Shown here in pieces: positions 11,171 to 24,294 of a stretch of 64,000 nt of DNA. The stretch is taken from the NCBI GenBank assembly GCA_964034945.1, contig OZ035961.1, positions 3,702,001-3,766,000 of the forward strand. The letters are read 5' to 3'. The stretch is from Chrysopilus asiliformis. Taxonomy: Eukaryota; Arthropoda; Insecta; Diptera; Rhagionidae. Below the pieces are notes generated by a model. It was not told the DNA's origin. It did no database searches and was given only the letters and a program-made list of their open reading frames with translations. Position numbers and translations under genes: made by a program. Numbering within the stretch: the stretch's first letter is position 1; every line of letters begins with the position of its first letter.

Positions 11171-12105
11171 TTAGATGATCGACTGCGATTTTTCAGACAA
11201 ATGAAGAGAAATTGAATAAATTATAGGTTTCAGTTGTATTTGGAAAGATTTGCCGACATCGATCCACATATCAGACAGCGATCTTAATGTCAAATTCAAG
11301 AGATCTTTGCGGGGATCCTTAATTCGTACATCAAAAATTTGATGGATTTTCTGTATAGCTGAACTTCTTCGTATAGAGGGTGATATTTCTTCCTGGTACT
11401 TATCGACAATTAATCTGCCAAGAAGTGAAAAATAAAAAAAATTAAAAATTCGAATAAAAGATGTGGTACAAAATCCGAAGCAAATTCTATCCATCTATGG
11501 GGTTATCCCCCCGTCGGCGTGGCCGGCAGTCATTTCGTGGCAATTTCGCGGTTTTCTTCAGCGCAAAGTGCGCGAAAAGGTCAAAAAACCTACGATTACC
11601 GAAGCACTGCTAATCCTCAACTAAAAAGATTAATTTGAATAATTTTTGATTGATCTGCTCTCTGGTGGTTCGTGTTAGCGTTCTGTGCATTTGTTGTACG
11701 AAAACGTTTTTTTTTTCATCTACGATACCGAAAAAACCGCACGTTAAAGTACGTTGTCGACACGAATCTAACTGAAGGCGTCTTTGATAGAGACTGGGAC
11801 GTGGTGGCGGCTTGTCAGCAGCAGCTATGGTTGTGTCAATGGCAACCGCGGCTTCATATACGGAAAAATCAATGCGAAAATTTCATGCATGGCGATTGAT
11901 TGCGGGCTGCAGCTGACACTTCGAGCCGGGTGCATTTTCGCATTTTCTCTCATTTCGTGGAGAGATTTGCCACCTCCTAATGTAGCTTCATGTCGTTTAG
12001 GCTGTTTGTCTGTAAAATAAATTAATCAATTCACCTGAGAACCGAGACCGGCGATGACGACGCGACGGCTTTGAGCTTTTGATATGCCTCGCTTGGTCTT
12101 GACAT
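11171..12105 (-). CDS. Two-exon small gene, 104 aa, unknown function
   Basis: Exon 1 is 12105-12035: ATG opens MSRPSEAYQKLKAVASS and ends CTC AG before donor GTGAATTG. Exon 2 is 11414-11171, after a strong acceptor (T-rich run then cttggcag). Its single first base completes AGA (Arg), and 80 codons to TAA follow. The phases match. Exon 2 reads LIVDKYQEEISPSIRRSS, then IKDPRKDLLNLTLRSLSDMW, and looks helical and soluble with no signal peptide. An in-frame TAA precedes the ATG, which supports this start. A TATCGATA box lies 16-23 bases upstream. The 620-base intron contains other splice-like sites, so extra exons are possible. No family recognised. Confidence 0.55.
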
Positions 12106-12120
12106 TGAATTGATTTACGA

Positions 12121-12128
12121 TATCGATA
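12121..12128. promoter_or_regulatory. TATCGATA box (DRE-like)
   Basis: The perfect palindrome TATCGATA is the core bound by DREF at fly housekeeping promoters. It sits 16 bases 5' of the proposed ATG of the minus-strand gene (12105), so it fits a promoter or immediate 5' UTR position. A single 8-mer may also occur by chance. Confidence 0.45.
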
Positions 12129-12506
12129 TGGAAAGAATGTGCAAAAAAAAAACAACTATTACTACGAAATAACATTGAGAATTTGGTTTTGTGATTGGAA
12201 AATAAGGCGATGTTTCACAGGAAGTTCAGTCTGGAATTTTTTGTTTGCCTTATATTTGATTGGGATGGAAACATTTGTCTGTTTTTATAATACTTGAACT
12301 TGGAAATAAGATCGCTTATGTTATTCTTCTTAGCAAAGCGAGTTTTTTTAAATTTTACAAAAAGCTAATTTCTAGATGAAGATATTGTCCCTAACTATTT
12401 TTTTTATGTAGGATAAAAAAAATACACAAAAAACTTAATATCGTGTGCAAAAGTGGCATAATTAGCAGAAAAACCATATCACCATCTTTGATATTTTGCG
12501 TACATA

Positions 12507-12788
12507 CACTCAGAAAAATGTCCAGGTCAACTTTTTGCCAGGTTAACTCTGACCGCTAGCTGGCTTACAGAGGTTTCCATTTGTCATGTAACATCCTCAA
12601 AATGCCTATCTAAGGTCAACTCGTGCAGCTCCCAATGCCCTACTTCACCTGCTGGTGGCTTTATTTCAGAATTTCTCCGACCACAGGTCAACTCAGTTTT
12701 ACTTTCCCTCATGCAGGTGAACGCGCACCTGCCCGAGGCCAATTACGCCGTATTTAGGTCGTCGAGTTAGCCTCCATTTTTCTGAGTG
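12507..12788 (+). mobile_element. CACTCAG MITE, copy 2, rearranged core
   Basis: The ends and flanking TA match copy 1. The core differs: after GGTTAACTCTGACC it reads GCTAGCTGGCTTACAG, the reverse complement of the core in the other copies, followed by about 26 unrelated bases before the shared CTATCTAAGGTCAAC part. This fits inversion between the internal inverted repeats plus a small replacement. Confidence 0.8.
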
Positions 12789-12790
12789 TA

Positions 12791-15700
12791 GAAACAAAGA
12801 AAATGTATTGGTATGTGCTGCCAACGACGATGATGATTCTGTCTCGTTTTCTTTTCTATTCGCTATTGTTAATAGCCCCAATTAATTGCATATACATTCA
12901 AAACAAATGCTCGATTATTTGTTTTGACTGAATGACATAAAAAAGCGCGCTGTCAGACAGTCAAATTAACTGATTGGGTTTTTGTTTTAAACACTTTTAA
13001 TTTAAATAATGTTAGATGCATTCAAATCAAATACAACACATTTGTTTTACCAAATATTCATTTAAAATTTATTAGCGTTGTTAGTCAATTCGAAAATATC
13101 ATTTTTGCAATGATCATAAACCATGTACAGAGAATGTGTTGTAGTTTAGCGTATATAGAATAAGTTTAGTACTTAAAGTGTAGTTGATTTCATGAATAAC
13201 TTTGGGCACGTTGATGCTGAAATCAAGCAAATTGTTGTCAACAACCCCGTGTGTCTACTAAGCATTGGAATTTTTTTTTGCTATGTTCAACATAGTATAA
13301 GTTAAAAATAATAATACACAACTTTAATCTCGGAAGCCATTACTTTATTCAGTCTTGAGCGAAATAAATTAATCTATAGAAGGAAGTTTTAATATTAGTC
13401 TATTTGGGTTCACGTTCAATTCACCGCTTTAGAGACAACCACGTGCAAAAGTAGGTCTATGCACTCTATTGAAATGTTGCCCAGTAATTTGTCTGTTAGT
13501 TTTTTGGTAAGGGTGTTCTAATGGAATAGGTCACAGATTTATCGGCCAGGGGAGTGTGACGTTGGTATCATATCCCATTCAAAAAATTGTGAAAAAGCCT
13601 GATGAGAGACGGAGTGGGGCTTCAAAAAGGTCAAATTTAGCAAAATGAATTTTATGGACAATCCCTTATGAAACACCAGAAATAATTTGTAGTAAAAACA
13701 CATCACTGGTAGAGTAAAATGATATCAAAATACATATCTTGAGTTTTTATTAAACAAACTTCGTCAATTTTTTAAACATTCAGCAGTCAAAAGCAGCACC
13801 TGATGAAGTTCTCAAGTTTCTAAGCTAGATGCAGGCTCCTAGCTGGTTAATCAAAGCTGTTAAAGAAAAACTGAAAGCACTTTTTATAAAAAATTCATTC
13901 GTTTTCTTTGAAAAAGATATATGCTTTCGTACTATAAGATTTGTTAAGATTAAACACAATTTCTTGAGACACCCTCTCAAAATTGACAAATCTTAGAAAA
14001 ACTATTTCATATTTATAAAATGCCAATCGATTACAAAAGAAATTTGCTTTCAGTAAACCTTTTGTTGTGCTTGATCTAGGATTAAGCTCAGAGTTGACTT
14101 TAGTCTGAGATAACAATTTATTCAAATCGATCGAAACAATCGAAAGATATTTCAATCTTGTCGAGTTTAGTCTCGATTTCAAAATAAATTCACCAAGAAA
14201 ATGCAGATAAACTCACAATCTGCATGACAAGTGAAAACGTATTCATATTTTTTTCTTCATCAAAAAAAAATATCCCAACAAAAAAGATATGCTATTAAGA
14301 AATTATGATTTACGAACGTTCTCCGTCGATTGCAACGAATTACATAATTTTATGCACGTCACCGTCGAAACATTTGTCCTAAAAGTATGTTGCAAAAATG
14401 GAAGAGGTTCCATTCAAAATATTACGGCATCGTTTGCATTTTTTTTATTTGGTTAGAACAAATGGGAATGGAAAGAAAAATATAATCATACCTCTGTGTC
14501 AACTATAAATAATTATTAACGGGTATAAAAAGTTCAAATTTAAAGTGAGGTTAATATAATTTTTTTCGATGTAATTAAAAATTCGCTAAATGGAAATGAA
14601 CAAACCATTTTCACTTCATTGATTACGGATTTGTAGTGTGAAGAATTAGATTCTCGTACATTTTAAAAGTGGGTTAGGTTAGGATTAGCGTTGCCCGGTA
14701 ATTAAATTAATTTTTATAGTTATACTAATTTGTTTTAATGTTTATATGGATGCAACATGTTGAATCATGCGGGGAATCATTAAACAATGTAAAAAATTTA
14801 TGGGAATGAATTGTACGCGATTTGATTTTAAAGATTTGGTTTTATGTGAGGGGAAATTCCTATTTAACGATTGTTATTACAAATGCTGGTGAATAATCAA
14901 AGGTTTCGTCATGTTGTAATTCTTATTATTCATCAGATATTAAAATTAGTGTTTTTTTTTTAAATTATGATTGATCGTTCGAACAAAACATCTCAAAATT
15001 TCCTAAATTTAAATGTAAAAACTAAAAAATACGAACAAAATCTGGAGTAATTCTTGAGAAAATTTGCTGCTAGTCATCTCAATTTTTGGTTTTTCAACAG
15101 TTCTGACAATATCTGCTAGTTTTTTTTACTATCTACTGGTGAAATTGTTTTATTTTTGGTCAAATGGTGGCTGGTTTCACAATCATCTACATATATAGGC
15201 CTGGGCAGGCTTATGCTGGGTTTTCATACACAAACATTTGGTTTCAGTACTGGTAATGTGAGCGAGACGCTAGATTTCATATGAAATAATCATCAAGTGC
15301 GAGAGGAACAACAAATTACAACAACAAAAATTTGCTGGAAATTTTCTGGGGGTGTGTTACTTTGGCCCTATGCACGTAAATCCACATAAATATGCACATA
15401 AATATTTTCCAATATTGTCTGATTTGCTGTGATATTAAAATTCCTGCAAAAAATCGCGAAAAAGCACTATGGGGTAGGAGGGTCTCCGAAAAAGGTCTAA
15501 AATAAGCGTGATGGATTTTTTTTTGATAGCGCTTTGCCAAAAAAGACGTTTTTTTGGCCAAACTTTTTATTCCGCAAAAAAAGCTCTGTGAAAATTGACA
15601 AAAAAGTCTTCTAAACTTTCACCGGATAAACTTTTACAATTCCTACTACGCCACTGGATCTGGATCAGTGACCATCAGGCCCGATTTACCCTAATTGGAT

Positions 15701-18052
15701 TTTATTTAGGAAATATCGTATTTTGAACTCCATTTTTTTTAATTTCTCTTTAACAACAAATTTTTAATGTGAACCAATTTGTTCTGATTTTGTCTTATTT
15801 TCCTTGATTTTATTTTATTCGCTTCGGTCGGGATGCAGAATATCATCGGTAACCTGTTCTTATATTGCTATTTCCGGTCATCGTACCGATTTTCGATTAT
15901 CTGCAAAGTTGTTACCTGTTGGCGATTCTTTTTAGCATTTTTGAGTTCTGATTGAACACAACTCCGATCCGATTTATTTTATTTATTGGTGTTTAAAAAT
16001 TCTTTTATTAAAGACGTGACTCCAATGAAATTCTTTGAACTAAAACTTGTATTAAAAAAATGCTAAAACCTAAAGAAGGATCTTTGAATATTTTTTTTGA
16101 GATCATGAAAATATTTTGAATTCTTAGCTCTTTGAAACTTTATGGTTTGAAAGGCAAGTGAAAAATGTTCGAAAGACAAGTGAAAAACCTTCAAAGCTGC
16201 AGACTTTCATCAGGTGCGGTTTAAAAAAAAAGTTGAAAATATTTGAAAATCTGATATGACTTTGAATAACTGGAATAACAGTTTTACTTTAATTAATAAA
16301 ATTTCATTTGAAAAACTTTAATCTGAAGATAACACTTCAACGTAAAAAGTATTAAAGCTAATTTTGCAAATTGGAGGCGGATATTAAATTCAGCAAAGAT
16401 ACATTTTTTTTCGCCTAACCCATCTATAATATCTCGTGCTTCTTGCAAGAAGTCAAAGAACAAGTTTTTCATATAAGGAAAATCTTTTAATCAGGATTAA
16501 CTACAAGTTTTAATTACGCCAAGAGTTTTGGTGTTCTTCACTTGCTCTATTCGTGCCTCCACCTCCTACTGGTATATAACCTTAATTAGTGTAAGCTTAA
16601 TATAGAAGTGAAAATAAAGAAATCTACAAGTGAGTTTATCGCATTTTCTAAAGTCAGCCATTAAGGTTTAAATAGCGGAATGACCCTTGACACACACTGC
16701 GTTCATCCGCAGGTAAATGTCTGTAATTTTACGAGGGGGGAAAAAACCAATTCAGAAGTGGGATATCTCAAAGTTTGTCTCGCTAAATAGGTACATACTA
16801 TCTTTGCGATCTTACCTTGTGTCACATTTTAATGAGCTTCTCGTCTCGTGCAAATTGCAAATAATTTGCAGCTACTGCAGCTGATGATGATGTCTTCACT
16901 TACCTGAATTTGCCTGAACTAAAGATTGTCGCGCGATTTCTTACCGTGACTCTTTGCCTTGTCCATGGAATGTTATTCTCTTCTACAGTACTTGCGGCAT
17001 GTCATGTCAACCTCTAACGGATGATTTACTCGACAACTTTTACTTAATAAAAATATAATGACACAGCAGCACTCACTCAGTCGTTTAGTTACACTTCTTT
17101 CACTCAATGTGGAACCGAAGTGAATTTCAAAGGTGCGAAATTAACTTTAAACCTTTCCAGGTAGAGGAGACATTTTTCGATGAAAACAGCCGTGGTTATA
17201 CGATGATGAAGAAGTTTAGATCAAATGAGATTCGTTTGGGGATAAAAGAAACCCACCTTTCCCTATAAGTAGAAGAGAATCTTTGCTAAGGCGATATTTT
17301 TTCTTGAACAAAACTCTTTTTTTTCCAACGTTTTCTTTTTATTTCTGCAAGTATCTTGTCGGATGGTTGTCGTACGTGTTCCTCCCTGAAACCTCTCCCC
17401 CCTTAAAATGTATTCCTTCGAGGATTTTGACTTTTTCGATCCCAACGCGGTTGTTTCTTCGACGGTTTCATCGTGATGATGCGTTTTGGAGTTTTGGAGC
17501 CGCAGCATCCCCCGGGTTACCATCATCCCAGCATCACATAACGATTTAATGCTGTCCAACATATGATACGTGACTAGTACAAAGGCGGCACATGTTCAGT
17601 TCGATCAACACGTTTTTCCTTTTCGATTTTAAAACTTGTTCTTCTTCGGAACTTAACATCCATATACAAATTTAGACAATCATGTGCAACATCTGCCGAA
17701 TAATAAATTAAAATATCTGATATTAATCAATTTTAACGAAATCAATCGTATTAGAAAATATTTATTGGCATAAAAATAATGGCCGTTTGCATCAACATTT
17801 TTAAAAAAAAATTGAGTTGTGCTTAGCCTATTAAAGCCATAGAAATTCTAGGACCTAAAATAATTTAAGTTGCTAAGTTTCGTTGCGGCAAAGGTCCATA
17901 AGCAGTTTGAATTTAAATTGAAACGTGAGATTGGCGAAAGGTTGTTGGAGAACAAAAATTGTGTTTGAGATTTAATGGAATTTGGTAGAAAAATTTGAAA
18001 GTTGTAACAAAATTTTACACGTCCGTAAAATTAATGCAGCCGCAGATGTTTT
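12791..18052. other. Long AT-rich stretch without a supported gene
   Basis: Degraded GTCCATAAAATACGTCAC-type repeats lie near 13540-13670 and 15440-15560. A minus-strand frame at 13895-14182 (94 codons, no ATG start) has a mixed composition but no splice context. At 17409 an ATG in good context begins MYSFEDFDFFDPNAVVSS and stops after 22 codons in a GC-richer patch (17380-17540). The minus strand has a good donor (TTCAG then GTAAGTG) at about 16903. None of these is enough to call a gene. Confidence 0.4.
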
Positions 18053-18212
18053 AGGGGCCTGTCCATAAAATACGTTACACTTTTAGGGAGGGGGGGTTCT
18101 CTGCGGTAGTGTAACTGTGCGATACTGAACTTCATACAAAAAATCGCGAAAAACCCTGACGAAGGGCGGAGGGGTGTTCTAAAGGCGTGACGTGTTCTAT
18201 GGACAGCCTCTT
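18053..18212 (+). repeat. GTCCATAAAATACGTCAC palindromic repeat
   Basis: This 160 bp unit begins GGGGCCTGTCCATAAAATAC and ends with the inverted counterpart GTGACGTGTTCTATGGACAG. A G-rich stretch and a 'catacaaaaaatcgcgaaaa' block lie inside. Several more copies occur: a good one at 20802-20962 and a reversed one at 51753-51893. Poorer ones are near 13540, 32700, 38590, 40340 and 49520. It behaves like a MITE, but I could not define a target duplication. Confidence 0.7.
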
Positions 18213-20801
18213 GGGTGTCATATTTTCTTTGCAACAACAGCAAAAGTGTGTATTGCTCTCATTACATTTTTAAGCAGAACTGAGTCTTTTCGGCTAGAGT
18301 TTTTGCAAAAATTTTCTTCTTCGCTGCTGCACCTACACTTCTAAATGGATTGTGATACATGAATGGGATTTTCTTCAAAAATTTCAGTTTTTTTTGCGCT
18401 TTTTTGCGAAAATTAAGTGATGGTGGTAACAAACTCTATACAAAAATGGGAAAAAGGCGTAGGGAAGTGGGAGAAAAGCATAAAAATTAGCGTGATTGTA
18501 TGAATATTACATTTTCCATAGTTTTATTTTTTTTATAGTGCCTTTTTTTAGACGACATCCACATTCCTCAAAGATTTTCTTAGCAGTTTTTCAAGATTTT
18601 TTTTTAACATTTAAAATTTATTGACTCTCAACGGTAATTTTAAAATGTACAAAAAGTAAAAAGCAACTTAGAGAAGATTATGCACTATTGAGTGCTTTGT
18701 TATTAAATCATTGAAAACTTTTTTTTTCTGATGGAAAGAAAAATAGATAAAATCATAGAACATTGATTAATAATCGCTTGACACGAAGCTACATAATTGC
18801 AGTGCACTTTGGTTCGTTTGTCAACAGCAGAAAATCGATCAACGTTAAATTGACTTCACATAATAAATAATCCCCTGGCCACCAACCTATACGACAGAAC
18901 AAAAAAAAATTGAAAGAAAAAGAAGTTGAAAGACTTGCATCTTAAAGTAAATCCAAACCAATGTCTCAAAAGTGGTTTTTTTCGTTGTGCGCGTCTCTTC
19001 AGAGTGTCTCTAGTGGCTGAGATTACTATTGCGGTTTTATATGCTATTTTCAGTTTTTTTATGTTTATTTTTACACAAGACTGGTTAAGGTCTCTGCCGT
19101 TTGAGCGAAGCTTTAAGAAAAAAAAGCCTCAATCTTTCCAGCTGAGTGTGTGACACATCGAGGAAAATTATGAGAGCAGCTCCAGTACGTGATCCCACCT
19201 GGTTTGGATTCTCTCCAGTCAAGCTTAGAGCTGAAAACCACAAGATTTCGCTGAAAATATGCTACCGCGATTGGAATCACGCGACGCGAGCATAAGACAG
19301 GAAAACTGGTTGAAAAGTTAGCAACTTAACAGGCGAGTCGAGCCGGCTAGAAGTTAGTATGCTGAATGCGAGATAATATACTATATTATGCTGCTGCGGT
19401 CGTGGCTTACTAAGTGAATATTCCGCTGAAGTGGGGCTCCACTCGAAGCTTCTCAACAATCAGCTGAAGTGAACGAGGCGAAGACATAAAGCAAGGCAAG
19501 GGTCTCTGGCACTTTCAGGCCATGCAACAAGTCAGTCTCTACGAATACTTTTGTGTGAATGGAAGCAAAAGTGATCTAAATTTCCCATAGAGAGGAATTT
19601 TTGATTATCGTCCGTCTTTTTTTTGTATTCTTCAAAACGTCAAAATTTCTGTTAACGTTATTTTTTATCAGTTTTGATTTGTAATATTTTTCTGTATTTT
19701 TGTTTGACGCATAAAATCGTTTTTGTCGGCTTGGGATTTTGTTTTTTACTTTCGTTTTGTTCGTTTGTTAAAGAAATTCGTCGTTTATTCCCGAATTCCT
19801 ATTTATCAATCAAATGGGAGTGTTAGTTAACGAAATGTGTGTAAATTCTGGAATATTTAAAAAGAAGCAACAGGATTGGTTGTTGGAATCAATGTCGATG
19901 CGAAATCAATAAATTATGTTCGAAATTCTTTGTAAAGCTCAAGTAGACTTGACAATTTAGCCATGAACCGAGAAACCCTCGAACAGCAAAAGATAAAAGG
20001 CAAAAAAGCCATTGACCAACCCTCAAATCATTGCAAATTCCGTCCTTTTGGACAAAATTTACCGCAAAGTGTAAAGAGACGAGAAAATCCCTCAAATCAC
20101 TGCAAATTCCCTTAATTTGTACAAAGTTCTCAGCACTTTGAACATGGTAGGATAGAAAGTGGCGAAAGTTTGCACAGTTTTCTGATAACCCACAGCTGTT
20201 TCAAAAATTCAATAACTTATCAAATATTGATTGTGAATTTGTTGGCAATAATTTTTTGCTTCGTTCTCATTTTGTTAATTTGTCTTTTATAGATAACAAA
20301 ACCACAGTAAAAAAGGTATACCTACATAAATAATTATCGATTTTGATAACAGTTCACTTGGCAAAGAGGTGTTTCAAAATTCAACAAATGTACAAATTAG
20401 TCGCGTGTTGTCTCTGAAATTTTGAAATATTCACTCAAATATTTTGTGTTTATTTGATCAGATAATTGCTGTGTCCATTTAGTGTTACCTGTTGATACAA
20501 AGAGGTTTAATAGACATTTTCAAACATCTAAATGGATCGTATTTTTTGGTCAGTAAGAAGACTTTTTTTAAATTAAGGTATCTAAAATCCTCAGGGGCCG
20601 CTTACATTTGCGATTTTTGCCGGAATTTTTCTCAGAACTTATTCCGAGAAACTTGTTTCGGATTCACCTTGTGCGAATTTTTTGTGTCGAAATATAAACG
20701 TTCGCACAGCATGAATTTTGTGTCATAGACTAAAAAAAAACGCCAAATAAAGTGTCAGATATAAACGACCCCTTATATATTAAAAGGTATCCATATTTCT
20801 T
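18213..20801. other. Non-coding stretch with a GC-richer block at 19160-19560
   Basis: At 19160-19560 base composition and codon-like triplets are less AT-rich than the surroundings, and several short frames are open, but none has matching splice sites. It may be a regulatory region, a relic or a non-coding exon. A short direct duplication (CCCTCAAATCA.TGCAAATTCC) lies at 20020-20110. Confidence 0.4.
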
Positions 20802-20962
20802 AGAGGCTGTCCGTAAAATACGTCACTCCTTTAGGGGGGGTTCGTGATAGTACGGCGGTACTAAGCGCCAAATAAAAAATCGGCAAAAAGCGTGACGAAA
20901 TGGGCGGGTGAGGGTTCGAAAGGCCGAAAATTCACGTGACATATTTTATGGACAGCTCCTTA
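20802..20962 (+). repeat. GTCCATAAAATACGTCAC palindromic repeat, second copy
   Basis: The ends are AGAGGCTGTCCGTAAAATAC and, inverted, AAGGAGCTGTCCATAAAATA. The interior again has a G-rich segment, a 'gcgacgaaa'-like segment and 'gttcgaaaggccgaaaatt'. Same family as 18053-18212. Confidence 0.7.
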
Positions 20963-22393
20963 GATTTTAAAATTCCTCGTTTCATTAAAAATATCCTTTA
21001 AAAAATACGTGGGGTAGGGTGAGAAGTTTGACAAATTTTTCGTTGTTCCACTGACGACTGTTGTCACAAAATACACGGGAGAAAATTTTAGCTAAATCGG
21101 TCGAGAGTTTTTCAAGTTAGAGCTTATAAAAACTCTTACCTGTTGTTAAAGCTTAATTTTTGGTTAATTATCCCTACTTTTTTTAACTTATCTGAATTTC
21201 ACAATTTTCCTCAAATAAAACTCATTGTGCTCACAATTTTGTGACCTAAATTTCAGACCATAGTGACGTCAGGGTTCAAGAACTAAATTTCGGATCCTAA
21301 CGTCAATGACCGGTCAAATTAAAAATCCAGGTGACGTCAGATCTTAGGAATTCCATTAGGAATCCTGATGAAATCTTGGACAATGAACTGTCGATTTTTT
21401 TTGAAAGGCCACTCAAATTTCAGAACCTCTGACGTCAGTCACTCCAATTTCCGATCCTGATGTAATTTTCATTGGCTTGAGCCAATGACCTTAGACTTTT
21501 TCTCTAGCAACGGGACTTCGAAGCTATTAATCATACAAAGCTTTTAAGATCATTGATCTTGTAATTTCAAAATTATGCTTGTGAGTAATGAAAAGATTTA
21601 AATACTGGCAATACGATTCTGATTCAGTAGTTCGTCTGATGCACTGATGGGACATAGTTGTCCTTTAAGAATAAAATTGAAATCTTATCTGAAAACAGTT
21701 TTTATCTGAATCTGTGATTGAAAAGTGTTTCATTTTGAATTGAAATATTTTGACCTTCCTTTTTTTGTTGTGGAAAATAATTCTGTAATTTAAAAATTAG
21801 AATTTTAGGTAGTTTTCAAACCTGAAAAAATTACAAACAAAAAAGTCGGTGTATTTACGTTTCCAATACGAAATTTTCTGATTCGGAATTTTAATTTAGA
21901 GCTTTCCACACAAATAATTTCCATAATGAGTTAAACGGTTCCTAAAAGATCTTGATTCCAACGACGCATATTTGAAAAAAAAGTGCAATGAACTGAAATT
22001 GTCATAAAATATTAACAAAATTAATATTTTAGTGCTAATCAACGATATTTGGAGGCCCAAGCAAGACATACGAGAATCAATAAAAGGCTTTGGATTAATA
22101 AAAATGTGATTTTAATGCTGGCGTAGATATATGGGAAACTATACCTACGATCAAAAAAAAAAAATTGAAAAATTGATGGAAATTCCGATAGGAAGAGAAA
22201 TTCAAGTGATTTGTGATAGTGCTATACAGTAGTAATTTTTATAATTCTAATTAAAGTGTATTATTAATGATGTGATAATATTATTAAGGAAAATAATAAT
22301 TAGATAACATTGTATATATCTTTTTTAAAATAAAAGTGAGTGATAGCTTTTTTTCTTCTTGACAAACCGAGAGATAAGAAAAATCTAGAAAAA
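20963..22393. other. Upstream region of the large plus-strand gene
   Basis: No coding region. Diverged repeats containing GACGTCAG lie at 21240-21480. The last 400 bases are very AT-rich and lead into the proposed start at 22394. A T-rich tract at 22350-22365 followed by AG at about 22376 could be an acceptor for a spliced 5' UTR. No TATA box or initiator can be assigned with confidence. Confidence 0.4.
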
Positions 22394-24294
22394 ATGTCTG
22401 TTGGCCAGTTAGCCTGTCGACCGTACAGCTCATTTCGGGCTAGAACCAATAACAATTTGTCCGTGTCGACGAATGGGACATCATCGCCACCCGTGACACG
22501 ATCATCAGCACTAACATCATCGGCACGATCATTCACTAATTCACGTTTGCAACCATTTCGGAACACTAGCAATTTATATTCATCCAACAACAACAACAAT
22601 AATAATAACAACAACACCAACAATAAGACGTCAATCTCATCGTCAAATCGAGGTGATAACGTCGATCCACAACAGCATAATAAACATCAGCAGAATATAA
22701 ATTCATCCATAAAGCCACTGACACCGAAATTATGTCGCCGAATTGAACAATATTCGGATGTACATTCGAAGCAATCATCATCATCAACCGTACTCAATAA
22801 TAATACTAGTAACCAGCAATATCTCAAGAATCGATCGAATTACGCATGTAATCGGGGTTCGACAGGAGTATATGGCAATGGCCTGATCAGTAAGAGTAGC
22901 AGTAGTACGAGTATACCGCGCAATGGCAACACTGGCACCATCACAACCAATGGTAACTTCACACGATCGATAAATGGCAGCATGAAATTAAACAATACCA
23001 GAAGCTACCACCATCCTCCATGCAAAGTTCACGGAAAATCACCGAATCACAGTAGTAGTGGTGCTTCGGTAGAGTCAATTGTACAGAAATACGGTGTTAA
23101 TAATAGTTCCTTGTCGCAGTACAACGGCAGCACTGGCTACCATCACTCGTACAGTGGCACAGCACAGACACGAACCAGAGGTGCCTTGAATGGCGGCGGC
23201 TCACAGAAGCGCGTCTACAGCTCCGTCAAAGTCTCAAAAGAAAATGTTCCTAGCAATGGTTTCTATCATCATCAGCAGAGCCTGACTCCGTTGGCCAGCA
23301 AAAAACTCTTGGCCAATGGCAATGGAAAGCTGACCACGTCCAGTCCCCGGGTGAATGGTCAATTGTACGCGCACCGCCATCCACCCGATTCGCCACTCAA
23401 ATACTCGCTGAAGAAGAAGTACAAGGACGAGATGTCACTGTCAGAATCGCCGTCATCTGCTTCGTCATCGCCAAACGGCGGTTATCCGGCCAAGCCGAAA
23501 GATCTGGGCGGCAAGATCAATGGGACCTCACGAAATGGAAGTTACGCGACGAATGCCAATGGCCACCTGCATCGCAACGGGCTAGGGGGTAGTGGTCGTC
23601 GAAGTGGTGGTGGTGGTTCTACCACATCGAGTCAATTATATTCATTCTCTAGTAAATTCCCCAAAGGTCTGCCATTCGAGGACGAATTCTACCGGCGACC
23701 TCGCCGCTCCTACTCGCAATCATCAAGCAATTACAGTGTTTATAGCTCGGTGAATACTCGGGAGGACGATGACGTGGACGACGATGGGAATGTCGTAAAT
23801 GACAATGCTGTTCTCGGTTGTGGTGGTAAAAGGAGGACTAAATACATAAGTAATGGCCATAATCACACCAATGGACACGACAATTGTGTTGATGATGATG
23901 ATGAATTTACGCGAAAACCATCGAACGAACCACTTTATGTTGACTTCTCGAAAACCATTCATCGAAACGAAAACGGACATCGAAATAGCCATAATAGCTG
24001 TAGCAGCATTGCCAGCTTGAATAACAATAATAATCATGGCAAAAATCAGCAGAAGAAGCATCGCATCCTCGAGAATAAATTGAATTACAAGAATTCTGCA
24101 CAGAAACGTTGCAACGATACTAGTCAATATGATTATTTCTATAAATTTGAGAGTATTAGCAAAGATTATTGTAATAATGAGGTTATCGTTAGGGAACAGC
24201 CGATTGTCTATGTTGCTGTGGCGTCGTGGGTTCCAAAATGCAATCAAGTTGATTATAAAAAGGATATTTTGGAACCCACACGATGTGATTATGA
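22394..24294 (+). CDS. Large first coding exon, Ser/Asn-rich protein of unknown family
   Basis: ATG at 22394 (aaaaATGTCT) is preferred; the frame is open slightly further upstream but has no other ATG. The 633 complete codons begin MSVGQLACRPYSSFRARTNN. Residues 65-74 are ten Asn, followed by long Ser, Asn and Gly-rich sequence with many basic residues and no membrane segment. Acidic Asp runs lie near residues 456-465 and 497-501. A more ordered part includes EPLYVDFSKTI (about residue 511) and ends with PIVYVAVASWVPKCN. The exon ends GA before donor GTAAGT at 24295, so the next exon must supply one base: 29025 and 54426 both do. No family recognised; a long disordered cytoplasmic or nuclear scaffold is only a guess. 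Confidence 0.85.

Noticed and set aside
17263..17562. 99-codon minus frame and 88-codon plus frame in a GC-richer patch
   Set aside because: Both strands open over the same bases, with no acceptor or donor in phase.
23723..24247. 174-codon minus-strand frame opposite the large exon
   Set aside because: Shadow of Asn/Asp/His-rich codons of the plus-strand exon; Ile/Val-rich antisense is the expected artefact.
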